In this document: positions 7,564 through 16,389 of the stretch, one piece after another
Layout of the letters: every line of letters starts with the position of its first letter
How positions within the stretch are numbered: the first letter of the stretch is position 1
Source of the DNA: Thiofilum sp.
Lineage (GTDB): Bacteria; Pseudomonadota; Gammaproteobacteria; Thiotrichales; Thiotrichaceae
NCBI RefSeq assembly: GCF_016711335.1
Contig: NZ_JADJTF010000001.1
Location: 2,294,001-2,358,000, forward strand
DNA length: 64,000 nt
Direction: 5' to 3'
The notes under the pieces: generated by a model
Told to the model about the DNA's origin: nothing
The model's input: the letters and a program-made list of their open reading frames with translations, nothing else
Database searches by the model: none
Program-made: the position numbers and the translations under genes

Positions 7564-7923
7564 CTAGCTAAAAAGCGCAGCTATAGTTTCATTGCCTAGT
7601 AATAAGGCTAAGTCAGCAGGTGAGCTACCATCATCATTTTTAATCATAACATTTGCACCATGTTTCAAAAGCAACTCAACTATGTTTTTATGCCCTTGCT
7701 CAATAGCTTCATGCAAAGGTGTATAGCCATGCTCGCCTTGTGAATCTATGTCTGAACCATTAGTGATTAAGAGTTTTACCTCATCAAAACTGCCACGAGT
7801 AGCAGCAATGTTAATAGGGTAATTACCAAAAATACTTTTAGAATTTAAAGTAACCATAGATTGGCTAATATACTCAGGTAATTCAGAATAGGACTCTAGT
7901 AAGTCAATCAGCTCTTTATTCAT
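7564..7923 (-). CDS. Ankyrin-repeat protein, candidate immunity protein
   Basis: This 119-residue protein has about two and a half ankyrin repeats. The clear one is GYTPLHEAIEQGHKNIVELL with LKHGANV; a partial one comes before (NYPINIAATRGSFDEVKLL, NGSDID) and a terminal one after (DGSSPADLALLLGN). There is no signal peptide. Small ankyrin proteins are a known class of immunity protein in polymorphic toxin loci, and this one sits among Rhs remnants on the same strand. Which toxin it would neutralise cannot be told. The immunity role is inference. Confidence 0.75.
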   Translation of the reverse strand: MNKELIDLLESYSELPEYISQSMVTLNSKSIFGNYPINIAATRGSFDEVKLLITNGSDIDSQGEHGYTPLHEAIEQGHKNIVELLLKHGANVMIKNDDGSSPADLALLLGNETIAALFS

Positions 7924-7982
7924 ATTACATTTCTATCTTTCGTAGATGCTATTAATGCTGTGTCAAGAGAAAAACATAGTAT

Positions 7983-8426
7983 TTAATGCAATTTTTCTAA
8001 ATTACTATTTATCTCAGTTAATGTTATATTTAAATCTCCATAAGTTTCCTCATCTGCGTCATATAATAATTGATTATCAGCTATATACTGCATTAACTGT
8101 TGAAATTCAGAGAAAATATCATTGATTTCAGCTAGGTGTTTTTTTGAATTCAAATAAAATAGGTTAAAAAGGCAATCAACAGCACTTGTTATATCTAATG
8201 AGTCTTTAGAGCTTCGTGATTCTATAAATTCTTTTAAACCATAAATATAGTAAACAAGTACATTGATTGGCATATAGTAAAGGTCATAGCAGCGAGCATG
8301 AATGTTTTCTTTAAATGCAATTTGCATCTCTTGGTTAGATTTATTGAAAAATATTTTATAAGCATATGCCGTGTCAAGATCAGTTAAATCACCCCAATCT
8401 TCTTGTCGTGGTATTATCATATTCAT
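7983..8426 (-). CDS. Small helical protein of unknown function, candidate immunity protein
   Basis: This 147-residue acidic, mostly helical protein begins MNMIIPRQEDWGDLTDLDTA. It has no signal peptide or membrane helix. It lies about 60 bases upstream of the ankyrin gene on the same strand, between two Rhs C-terminal remnants. That is the usual place for immunity genes in orphan-toxin arrays. The local AT content is higher than in the flanking core genes, which fits acquired DNA. I do not recognise a family; the role is inferred from context only. Confidence 0.65.
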   Translation of the reverse strand: MNMIIPRQEDWGDLTDLDTAYAYKIFFNKSNQEMQIAFKENIHARCYDLYYMPINVLVYYIYGLKEFIESRSSKDSLDITSAVDCLFNLFYLNSKKHLAEINDIFSEFQQLMQYIADNQLLYDADEETYGDLNITLTEINSNLEKLH

Positions 8427-8488
8427 AAGTGTTTACTCACAGAAATCCAAAGGCTCATTTTCACAATCTCAAGAATTTTTATAGTGTG

Positions 8489-8677
8489 TTATTTCTTTTT
8501 TATTCGCTCTCTTCTATCTTTGCAAATATCGCCGATTTCAGGTGGTGGAGTATCGCAAAAATCATGATAGGTTTGACGTTATGCCTCTGCTCTTGCTTCC
8601 TCTTCTGCTGTTCGTTCTGGTTTTTTAGGAGTATCTTTAGATACCATCACCCCAAATACTAGATTGAACTGACTCAT
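8489..8677 (-). pseudogene. Rhs/polymorphic-toxin C-terminal remnant with in-frame stop
   Basis: From ATG 8677 the frame reads MSQFNLVFGVMVSKDTPKK, then PERTAEEEARAEA and a TAA stop. It continues in the same frame as RQTYHDFCDTPPPEIGDICK, then DRRERIKKK and a second stop. The Y-H-x-x-C-x-x-x-PPP-...-C segment resembles a pretoxin region I know from many Rhs proteins (YHxxCxxxPPPGLxPCExAR), so I read this as a decayed toxin end. The similarity is from memory and short. The AT-rich DNA and surrounding remnants support the reading. Confidence 0.45.
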
Positions 8678-8700
8678 TAACATCACAGTGATGGGGACGG

Positions 8701-8743
8701 CGGTGGAAGAGGTGCTGAGATTAAAAGAGTAATGCTTTTAAAG
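8701..8743 (+). pseudogene. Tail fragment of a second Rpn-type gene
   Basis: 8701-8743 matches 4748-4790, the last codons, stop and downstream hairpin arm of the Rpn-type gene, at 41 of 43 positions. It encodes VEEVLRLKE and a stop. No longer Rpn homology is seen upstream. It is a direct repeat that, with the intact gene, brackets the Rhs remnant area. The remaining sequence to 8853 shows no gene. Confidence 0.75.
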
Positions 8744-8853
8744 ATTTGATAAAGGTGAAACACGCCAAAGTGTATTGGGTCAGTGCGAAACTGGAAAAAA
8801 AGATACCTAAAAATGTTAAAAAGTTAGGCATTATAAATGGTAATTGACTATAT

Positions 8854-9240
8854 TTAATCGCTTATCTCTGGGAAAAGTTCTTGATAAAACTCTCCTGTAT
8901 ACCATAGGGGTCTGTCTGTACTTTTCCCATACCAAAAAAATTGATTTAATATTCTTTTGAAATCTTCATCACTCATATTAACTGCATTGTCATAATATAA
9001 ATTGAAAGGATAATAACCATTTTCTACTGCTATACTCCAATCATTCTCATGGGAAGTGTAGCTTTTCATATCTATAATCCCGATAATTAAGCCATTTTTA
9101 GCACCATTACAACCTAAAAAAGGTATCATAATAGAAAAACAACAAGTAGATTCTTTCGTGCTTAATATAAACGGAGAGTAAAATTTTAACCCTAAACGTT
9201 CAATTTTTTCCTTAAGAAATATCACTTGCATTAAACCCAT
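8854..9240 (-). CDS. Hypothetical protein, possible immunity protein
   Basis: This 128-residue protein has no signal peptide. It contains aromatic-rich stretches (ENGYYPFNLYYDNAVNMSDE, FFWYGKSTDRPLWYTGEFYQ) and an acidic C-terminus, as in many small immunity-type proteins. It is the first gene of the minus-strand run that contains the Rhs remnants and lies in AT-rich DNA. The start could be ATG 9240 or the in-frame ATG three codons in (MQVIFLK). No family recognised; immunity is a context guess. Confidence 0.6.
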   Translation of the reverse strand: MGLMQVIFLKEKIERLGLKFYSPFILSTKESTCCFSIMIPFLGCNGAKNGLIIGIIDMKSYTSHENDWSIAVENGYYPFNLYYDNAVNMSDEDFKRILNQFFWYGKSTDRPLWYTGEFYQELFPEISD

Positions 9241-9477
9241 ACCCGATACTTATATTGATTTATATGGCTATTAAATTGAATAGTTATTAAGTTTGGTATT
9301 GATCTATGGATTAAAGTAAGCATTTTATTCCATAAACTATACTTAACCATATGATTAGAGTACCAGAATTTACCATTATATTAAATTCCCAGCTTAAACT
9401 TCAGTTGAAAAAAAGTGTGCTTTATATCATCCTTGCGCGTTTTCATGGCTTGGTTTAGCTGAAGGGAACTCGGATTC

Positions 9478-12400
9478 GTGCGCTTAGTTAAAATCCGCAT
9501 TGCGGGCTTTAAAAGTTTTGTTGACCCCATGACGCTGGAGTTGCGTAGTCCATTAGTCGGTATTGTAGGGCCTAATGGATGCGGCAAATCTAATACCATC
9601 GATGCGGTGCGTTGGGTCATGGGCGAAAGCTCCGCTAAGCACTTGCGCGGACAATCTTTAGAAGATGTGATTTTCAATGGCTCATCAGCACGCAAGCCTG
9701 TAGGACAAGCCTCGGTTGAATTAGTTTTTGATAATTCAGCAGGTAAGTTGGGTGGTGAATATGCACAATACCAAGAAATTGCTCTTAAACGAGTAGCGAG
9801 TCGTGACGGTAAATCAGCCTATTACTTAAATGGTACGCGGTGTCGACGCCGTGATATTACTGACATTTTTCTCGGCACAGGTTTGGGGCCACGCAGTTAT
9901 GCCATTATTGAGCAGGGCATGATTTCGCGTCTGATTGAAGCCAAACCTGATGAGTTACGTACTACGCTTGAAGAAGCTGCGGGGATTTCGCGCTATAAAG
10001 AGCGCCGCCGCGAAACCGAAACTCGCATTAGCCATACACGGGATAACTTAGAGCGCCTCAATGACATTCGCTCCGAAGTGGCTAAGCAGCTCACTAAACT
10101 GGAAAAACAAGCCGCCGCCGCGACTCAATACCAAACCCTACGCACAGATGAACAACACATAGCGGCTCAAGTCATGCTGTTGCAATTAGAAGCATTAGAG
10201 CAAGCGGAGCGCGAGCAATTAGCGCAATTAAGTGCTGTTGCAGAATATTATAAAGCCCAATGGCAAGTGGTGCGTGAGCAAGAGCAGTTAGTGGAGCAAT
10301 TGCGTGAACAGGTCAAGGAGGCTAATCAGCAATTCAATCAAGTCCAAGGTGATTATTACGAGGCAGGGGCAGTGATTGCGCGTTTAGAGCAACAGTTACG
10401 CCATCAAAACGAACTCAAAGAACGCCAACAACAATCTTTAAGCCAATTAGAAAGTGCATTAGTCGAGGCGCGTGAGCATCAAGCGGAAGATTTAGCCGCT
10501 TTAGCCTCAAACCAATCCGAGATTGAGAGCCTCAGCCCACAATTGCCGCTTCTAGAGCAACGGCGGCAAACATTAGAGGCGGAGTACTTACAGGCTCAGC
10601 AAAGATTGAACCAGTGGCAAAAGGCTTGGAATGAGTTACAAGCCCACATTGAAATTCCTACTCGTACTGTACAAAGTGAACAAGCCAAATTAGGGCAATT
10701 AGAGCGCCAACAGGTCCAACTACAACAACGCCAATCTCGTTTAGAGCAAGAGCTAGGTTCGTTAAAGCATACGGATACTGAAGAGGAACGTTTAGGATTA
10801 ACTGAGGAGTGGGAAGAGACTAAGCAACGTCGTATTGAGCTAGAAACCGAGTTAAATAGCTTACAAACGGCTATTCCCGCACAACGTAGCCAAATACAAA
10901 CCTTGCAAACCCAATTAGCTCAAGTACGCCTTGAATATGAACAGGCTCAAGCGCAATGGAGTGCTTTGACTACCTTGCAACAAGCGCAGCTACATAATGA
11001 CTCCAACGAGCGCCAGCAGTGGCTTGCTACTAAGGGTTGGAGTTCAGCTCCCCGTTTAGCCGAAATATTGCAGGTAGAAGAGGGGTGGGAAGTTGCTATT
11101 GAAACGGTATTGAGCGAGGTCTTAGATGCTGTTTGTATTGAGCAGTTACAGCGGCAAATTGATAGCGGTTGGCCTAAACAAGGTGTGAGCTTAATACAGA
11201 CTCAGGGGAAGTCTAATGAGTATGAGTTGAAACCATTAGGTGAGCTATTGCCTTTAGCGACTAAAGTATTAGCCCCTATTACTCTGCATGAGCAGCTAGC
11301 CGCTATTTATTGTGTTGATTCCTTAGCCGAGGCTTTTCAGCATCGAATGCAGTTAGCAATAGGGCAGTCGATTATTACCCCAGACGGATTTTGGCTAGGG
11401 CGCTATTGGCTAAAGTCCCCTAGAGCTGAAGTGCAAGAGTTGAATACTTTACAACGCCAACAGCTTATTACTGAGTTGCAGACCGTTACTCAAGTACAAC
11501 GCCAGCAATTAAGTGGCTTACAAGCGCAATTAAACACCGCACAACAGCTACAGTACGAGACTGAGCGCCAGCTACAAGCCCTACAGAATGAGCTGAATCA
11601 ACTCCAGCGCCTTGAGGCTAAGCAAAACCAAGCCTTAAATAATTTACTTCAGCAGCAACAGCAAATAGCTCAACAACGCCAACGCATTGAGCAAGATTTA
11701 GCTGAGTTACAGCAATTTAAGGAGGAATATCGTTTTGAAGCAGAGGAAGCGCGGGAGCATCTGGTTACTGCTCAATTAGCTTTAGAAAATTTGAGCACTG
11801 AACGTCAAACCTTGCAAGCAGAGCAGGCTAGCTTACAGAATGTCTTAGAGCACATTCAAACACAACGTCATGCCGCACAACATGAGCAGCAGCACTTAGT
11901 ATTAAAGCTGGACACCTTACAGTCTCAGCTAGGAGAACGCACTAAACAACTAGATCGCGTCAAGCAACGCCTAGCTACGCTAGTGACCCAATATGAGCAG
12001 CTGCAAATGACCTTGCAAGCACAAGTTGAACCGCTGCAAGAGGGGCAAAGCGAACTTGAGATAGCGCGTGAGGCTAGAGCTTTGGTTGAAATACGGCTAC
12101 ATAGTGCACGTAAAGCAATGGAGCAGGCTGAACAAGCAGTTATAGAGCAAGATCGTAAACGTTTACAGGCTGAGCAGCTATTAGACAAACTACGCTCCGA
12201 ACAAGAGCAATTAAAGCTCAATTGGCAGGCTTTGCAGGTCAAAACACAGGATTTAAGTGAACAATTTCACGCATTCGGCTTAAAGCGTGAAACGTTACAC
12301 TATGCTATTGCGACTGAAAATCTGCAAGGATTGCAACAGCATTTAAATCAAGTGCGAGTCGCAATAGCGAAATTAGGTGCGATTAATTTAGCGGCGATTG

Positions 12401-12987
12401 AGGAGTTTCAGCAATTAACTGAGCGCAAGAATTATCTCGATACTCAGTATCATGATTTGATTGAAGCGCTCGATACTCTCGAAGCCGTGATGAAAAAGAT
12501 TGATCGCGAGACGCGCACACGTTTTAAAGAGACGTTTGAGCAGGTTAATACCCAACTCAGTCAAATGTTTATGCGTTTATTTGGTGGGGGTGAGTGTTAT
12601 TTGCATATGACAGAGAACGATTGGCTTACCACTGGAGTAGCGATTATGGTGCGTCCTCCGGGGAAGCGCATTAGTCATATTCAATTACTTTCGGGTGGCG
12701 AAAAAGCTTTAACTGCGGTAGCGTTAGTCTTTGCCATCTTTGCTTTAAATCCTGCACCGTTTTGTATGTTAGATGAGGTGGATGCACCTTTGGATGAGGC
12801 GAATGTGGGGCGCTTTGCTGAGCTAGTACGCCATATGTCAGCACAAGTGCAGTTTATTTTTATCACCCATAACCGTGTCACGATGGAGCTTGCCGAAAAC
12901 CTGATAGGTGTTACTATGCGCGAACCCGGAGTCTCACGTTTGGTCGCTGTTGATGTAACCGAGGCAGCACAATTGGCTAATCAATAA
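9478..12987 (+). CDS. smc: Chromosome segregation ATPase SMC
   Basis: This 1169-residue SMC protein organises and segregates the chromosome as a ring-shaped ATPase dimer, normally with ScpA and ScpB (not in this window). The N-terminal Walker A is GPNGCGKSN (residues 31-39). Two long Gln/Glu-rich coiled coils flank a hinge at about 500-640. The C-terminal head holds the ABC signature LLSGGEKAL (about 1070) and Walker B FCMLDEVDAPLDE. The start is GTG 9478, with AAGGGA about 10 bases upstream and the conserved opening VKIRIAGFKSF. The length is normal. zipA follows 14 bases later, as in many gammaproteobacteria. Confidence 0.97.
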   Translation: MRLVKIRIAGFKSFVDPMTLELRSPLVGIVGPNGCGKSNTIDAVRWVMGESSAKHLRGQSLEDVIFNGSSARKPVGQASVELVFDNSAGKLGGEYAQYQEIALKRVASRDGKSAYYLNGTRCRRRDITDIFLGTGLGPRSYAIIEQGMISRLIEAKPDELRTTLEEAAGISRYKERRRETETRISHTRDNLERLNDIRSEVAKQLTKLEKQAAAATQYQTLRTDEQHIAAQVMLLQLEALEQAEREQLAQLSAVAEYYKAQWQVVREQEQLVEQLREQVKEANQQFNQVQGDYYEAGAVIARLEQQLRHQNELKERQQQSLSQLESALVEAREHQAEDLAALASNQSEIESLSPQLPLLEQRRQTLEAEYLQAQQRLNQWQKAWNELQAHIEIPTRTVQSEQAKLGQLERQQVQLQQRQSRLEQELGSLKHTDTEEERLGLTEEWEETKQRRIELETELNSLQTAIPAQRSQIQTLQTQLAQVRLEYEQAQAQWSALTTLQQAQLHNDSNERQQWLATKGWSSAPRLAEILQVEEGWEVAIETVLSEVLDAVCIEQLQRQIDSGWPKQGVSLIQTQGKSNEYELKPLGELLPLATKVLAPITLHEQLAAIYCVDSLAEAFQHRMQLAIGQSIITPDGFWLGRYWLKSPRAEVQELNTLQRQQLITELQTVTQVQRQQLSGLQAQLNTAQQLQYETERQLQALQNELNQLQRLEAKQNQALNNLLQQQQQIAQQRQRIEQDLAELQQFKEEYRFEAEEAREHLVTAQLALENLSTERQTLQAEQASLQNVLEHIQTQRHAAQHEQQHLVLKLDTLQSQLGERTKQLDRVKQRLATLVTQYEQLQMTLQAQVEPLQEGQSELEIAREARALVEIRLHSARKAMEQAEQAVIEQDRKRLQAEQLLDKLRSEQEQLKLNWQALQVKTQDLSEQFHAFGLKRETLHYAIATENLQGLQQHLNQVRVAIAKLGAINLAAIEEFQQLTERKNYLDTQYHDLIEALDTLEAVMKKIDRETRTRFKETFEQVNTQLSQMFMRLFGGGECYLHMTENDWLTTGVAIMVRPPGKRISHIQLLSGGEKALTAVALVFAIFALNPAPFCMLDEVDAPLDEANVGRFAELVRHMSAQVQFIFITHNRVTMELAENLIGVTMREPGVSRLVAVDVTEAAQLANQ

Positions 12988-13001
12988 TAAAGGAAGTTAG
13001 A

Positions 13002-13685
13002 GTGGAAATTGTTAGTCTGGGAATTATGGTATTAGGGCTAATTGCGCTGGTGGCTATTTATTTCATTAGCCGTATGAGTCATAAAGATCAAGCCCCCAAG
13101 CGCGATATGCCTGTTACCCCAGTTAAAGATGCCCAAGGCCAAGAAATGTCATCGATCATGGAGGATCATGCTGCTAAAGAGGGCAAACACCCTAGAGCCT
13201 ATAGCCATAATCTACTCGACAGTGAAGAACCTCTCTATGATGATAATCCAGCCCTTGCTGATGCTAGTGATGAGGAGTTTCAGTTACCTCCGCGTTTGAT
13301 TCTATTTATTGCCGCTCCTGAGGGCCAAATGTTTGAAGGTGCAGCGGTATTAGAAGCTTTGGATAATGCGGGTTTGCATTTTGGTGATATGAAGATTTTT
13401 CACCGCATGGTATTGACGGAGTTTGGTGAGGTAAGTCTATTTAGTGTGGCGAATGGTGTGCCACCTTGGACTTTAGAGCCAGATGAATTAAAGCTTGGAG
13501 CTACACCGGGTTTATCTTTGATTATTAATTTACCTAGTCCCTTGGATGATAGCGAAGCGATTCATGACTTTATATTCACCGCCGAGCGTATTAATCAATC
13601 ACTCGGCGGTGTATTAAAAGATCAAAGACAGGAAGTTTTCACCCCTGAGATGCGGGATCAGGTCTTACGTTTTCTGGGGGTATAA
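13002..13685 (+). CDS. zipA: Cell division protein ZipA
   Basis: ZipA tethers FtsZ protofilaments to the inner membrane. Residues 1-24 form the N-terminal membrane helix (VSLGIMVLGLIALVAIYFIS). A short charged linker follows, then the C-terminal FtsZ-binding ZipA domain (residues ~95-227; PRLILFIAAPEGQMFEGAAV). At 227 residues it is shorter than the E. coli protein because the Pro/Gln linker is reduced. The start is GTG 13002, with AAGGAAG 5 bases upstream. It is cotranscribed with smc. Its last 47 bases overlap, tail to tail, the 3' end of the DUF349 gene on the other strand. Confidence 0.93.
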   Translation: MEIVSLGIMVLGLIALVAIYFISRMSHKDQAPKRDMPVTPVKDAQGQEMSSIMEDHAAKEGKHPRAYSHNLLDSEEPLYDDNPALADASDEEFQLPPRLILFIAAPEGQMFEGAAVLEALDNAGLHFGDMKIFHRMVLTEFGEVSLFSVANGVPPWTLEPDELKLGATPGLSLIINLPSPLDDSEAIHDFIFTAERINQSLGGVLKDQRQEVFTPEMRDQVLRFLGV

Positions 13686-16371
13686 GACCTTGCTGAGTTT
13701 TAAGCGCATGGATCGCGGCTTGAATACGCGGTTGTTGTTCCGTATAGGCAGTCTGATCCAGCATTAAACGATACCATTGTTTAAATAACTTAAACGCTTG
13801 TGGCTCGACTTGGCGCGAGTCTTTGCGACTAAGCATGCTCTCAGACATACGCCCAATTTGGTAATTCATGCGCTGCTTGTGATAAGCCTGCGGGGTTTGT
13901 AGCCCTAACAAGATTTCTAAATCAAGACAAATTAACTCGCCTTGTTGCCGGATAGAGTCGGAAGCATCCTCATTGACAACTTGATTAGCAGCAATTTGCT
14001 CTAACTGTTTCCATTGTTGCAGTTGCGCTACTTGTTGAGCACGTTTTTGTAAGGCTTTTTCAGCCGCCTGCCAGCGAGATTCCAGTTTGGTATGCACGGA
14101 CTTAGGCAGATTACGAATAGCTTGTAAGTCTGCATACAATTGTTGCTGACGCGCTCCTACACTAGACCACGCTTCTTCACTGGTTTGCACTAGGGCTTCA
14201 AATTGCTCGCATAAGCTTACTTTAGTATCAATGGATTGCTGTAATTCACTGCGCTCAGCTTGGCGTTCGGTTTTTAAGCGCTCGAATAAAGCATCAATGG
14301 GGGCGCGGAATTGTTTCCATAAACGTTGCTCTTCGCCTTGACGTGCTGGAACCGTAATATGCCATTGGGTTTGCAATTGCTTAGCCGTTTCAGTCGCTTG
14401 CGCGAGATCATTACTCTCTACTAAAGCTTCAGCTTGCGCGATTAAAGCTAAGCGCTCATTCCAATTACGTTTACGCTCAGTCTCTAAATGAGTATCTAAC
14501 GCTTCCATCGCTGCATTAAAACGTGCATTAATTGGTTGCCAGTCTTTATGACTGACTGTGCCACTGTCTTTCCAGCGTTGACGTAATTGCACAATTTGCT
14601 TTTGCAATGCTTTCCAGTCTGGGTGAGTCCAATCCGTGGTTTGATTGAGTTGCTCTAATTCAGCACAAAGGGCTTCGCGCTGGCTAAGGTGTTCTTGGCG
14701 CAAGCGTGCTTGTTCAGCAAAATGCTGTTTGCTAGGTTCATAAGCGGCGGTGACTTTACGATCAAATTCACGCCACTGACGTTGCGGTTGATTAGGATTA
14801 AGAGCCGCTAGGTTACGCCATTCATTGCGCAAGGCTTTAATACGTTTAGCCCGTTCTTGTGGATCAAGCTCCGTGAGCTGCAAATGTTCAGCCGATTCAA
14901 TCAAATGCTCCCGCGCTTGATTTGTACCCCAATTACGCCAATCTTCTAGTTCACGAATCAGCGGGTACATGGCTTGTAAACGGTCACGAATCGGTTTGGC
15001 ATCGTGAGTGCTAAGCACTGTTGCACCTTTCAATTGATGCTGTAAGGTATGATGTAATTCAATGGCTTGGCTATAATGCTCTTGCTCTAAAGCTTGTTCT
15101 AAGTGATGAATTTGTTGCTCAAAGTCAGCTTTTAACTCTTCACGCTGTTTCGCTTCGCGCACTAGACGCGCATTCAATTGCCCAATCAGATGATGGAATT
15201 GTTGCTCTAATTCACTCACCCGCGCCCGTAATACATGAGGACGTGCTGCGCTAGTCCATGTGCTTTGTAGAGTAGTGATTTTACTCGCGTGCAAACCTTG
15301 AGAGCTGTGTAATAGCTGATCGGTTTGCTTCAGGATCTGAGTTAATTCACTTAAAGCATTAAAATCTTTTTCTAGGCTGTGACGCACTTGCTGAATGCTA
15401 TCGAGTTCTTCCTGCCAAGACTGATTGAGTGGTGTTTGTTGCTCAGGAGGTAGGGTAGGTAAGTTCTGCCATTGTTGGGGAGCGGTTTTAAGGAATTGAT
15501 CTAACTCATCAATAGCCACATATTCAGGCTGCTCTCGCACTTGGCGATGCCAATGTTTAGCTTGCTCTAATAATTGGACAAATTGCTCACGCATAGGGCG
15601 TAAGCTAGCGGCTTGATTTTCATGAGCTTGCAAACGCTGTTTAAAATCAGCTTCTGCGGCATTAAAGCGCTCAGTGAGAGAAACGGGAATATCGGCAAAC
15701 TGTTTCCAACGTTGTTTCAGTACCAGTAGCTGGGTTTTGTCTTGCTCCCAACGTCCACTATTACCTAAAGCCTCTACTTCAGCACAGCAAGATTCTAATG
15801 CTTGAAGGATAGCTTGAGCGGATTCATGCTCAGCTACTCGATCTTTAACGAATTGGCGTAGGCGTTTGTTATTTTTACCGTGCCGCTTTTCTAAGGTTTG
15901 GAGCTGGTCTAGATCACTCAGTAGGCTGGCCGCCAGTGCTTGAATGTCACGCGACTCATCTTCATAAGCGATGCTATAGAGTAGCGCTTGATCATCAATG
16001 GTCGGTATAGCGCGTTTACGTAGTTCCAGTAAGCGCTTAGGGTCACGAGCAATACTACTTAGTAGCTCAGGTTGTTGCTCTAACCATTCAAAATGAGCGA
16101 GGAGTTTGTCGTCATATTGCCCATCAGTAGTGGCTAGTAGCATCATACGTTGACGCGCACGCTCAGCTAATTCGTTAGTGCCTTCCGCCAATTGGAGTAA
16201 GGTAGGCATATGGCTCAAACGCCCAATAGCTTCCAAACGTACCGAGGTATCAGGATCAGACTGAGCCAGTTGAATCAATTCTGGTGCATCTGCCCCTAAA
16301 GCACTCAGCCCTTGTAAACGTACTTTGGCATCTTTATGTTGCCATTTGGGTTTGAAAAATCTTGCGAACAT
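13639..16371 (-). CDS. DUF349-repeat coiled-coil protein
   Basis: This 910-residue cytoplasmic protein has an N-terminal HEAT-like part (KDAKVRLQGLSALGADAPEL, then repeated Ala/Leu helices) and several DUF349 units. These are recognised by repeated long helices with paired tryptophans (LLVLKQRWKQFADIP, IVQLRQRWKDSGTVSHKDW, AKQLQTQWHITVPARQGEEQ). It is very rich in Gln, Glu and Leu. DUF349 proteins are widespread in gammaproteobacteria, but I know no settled biochemical role. The 3' end overlaps zipA by 47 bases on the opposite strand. It lies 18 bases downstream of metG on the same strand and is probably cotranscribed with it. Confidence 0.85.
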   Translation of the reverse strand: MFARFFKPKWQHKDAKVRLQGLSALGADAPELIQLAQSDPDTSVRLEAIGRLSHMPTLLQLAEGTNELAERARQRMMLLATTDGQYDDKLLAHFEWLEQQPELLSSIARDPKRLLELRKRAIPTIDDQALLYSIAYEDESRDIQALAASLLSDLDQLQTLEKRHGKNNKRLRQFVKDRVAEHESAQAILQALESCCAEVEALGNSGRWEQDKTQLLVLKQRWKQFADIPVSLTERFNAAEADFKQRLQAHENQAASLRPMREQFVQLLEQAKHWHRQVREQPEYVAIDELDQFLKTAPQQWQNLPTLPPEQQTPLNQSWQEELDSIQQVRHSLEKDFNALSELTQILKQTDQLLHSSQGLHASKITTLQSTWTSAARPHVLRARVSELEQQFHHLIGQLNARLVREAKQREELKADFEQQIHHLEQALEQEHYSQAIELHHTLQHQLKGATVLSTHDAKPIRDRLQAMYPLIRELEDWRNWGTNQAREHLIESAEHLQLTELDPQERAKRIKALRNEWRNLAALNPNQPQRQWREFDRKVTAAYEPSKQHFAEQARLRQEHLSQREALCAELEQLNQTTDWTHPDWKALQKQIVQLRQRWKDSGTVSHKDWQPINARFNAAMEALDTHLETERKRNWNERLALIAQAEALVESNDLAQATETAKQLQTQWHITVPARQGEEQRLWKQFRAPIDALFERLKTERQAERSELQQSIDTKVSLCEQFEALVQTSEEAWSSVGARQQQLYADLQAIRNLPKSVHTKLESRWQAAEKALQKRAQQVAQLQQWKQLEQIAANQVVNEDASDSIRQQGELICLDLEILLGLQTPQAYHKQRMNYQIGRMSESMLSRKDSRQVEPQAFKLFKQWYRLMLDQTAYTEQQPRIQAAIHALKTQQGLIPPENVRPDPASQG

Positions 16372-16389
16372 AACAGTATTGCGTCCTTA

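Noticed and set aside
8429..8662. 77-codon plus-strand ORF rich in Phe, Ser and Cys
   Set aside because: It is antisense to a minus-strand frame with Rhs-like residues, and the product looks like a random AT-rich translation with no ribosome site.
11925..12242. 105-codon minus-strand Cys/Ser-rich ORF
   Set aside because: Antisense shadow of the smc coiled coil.
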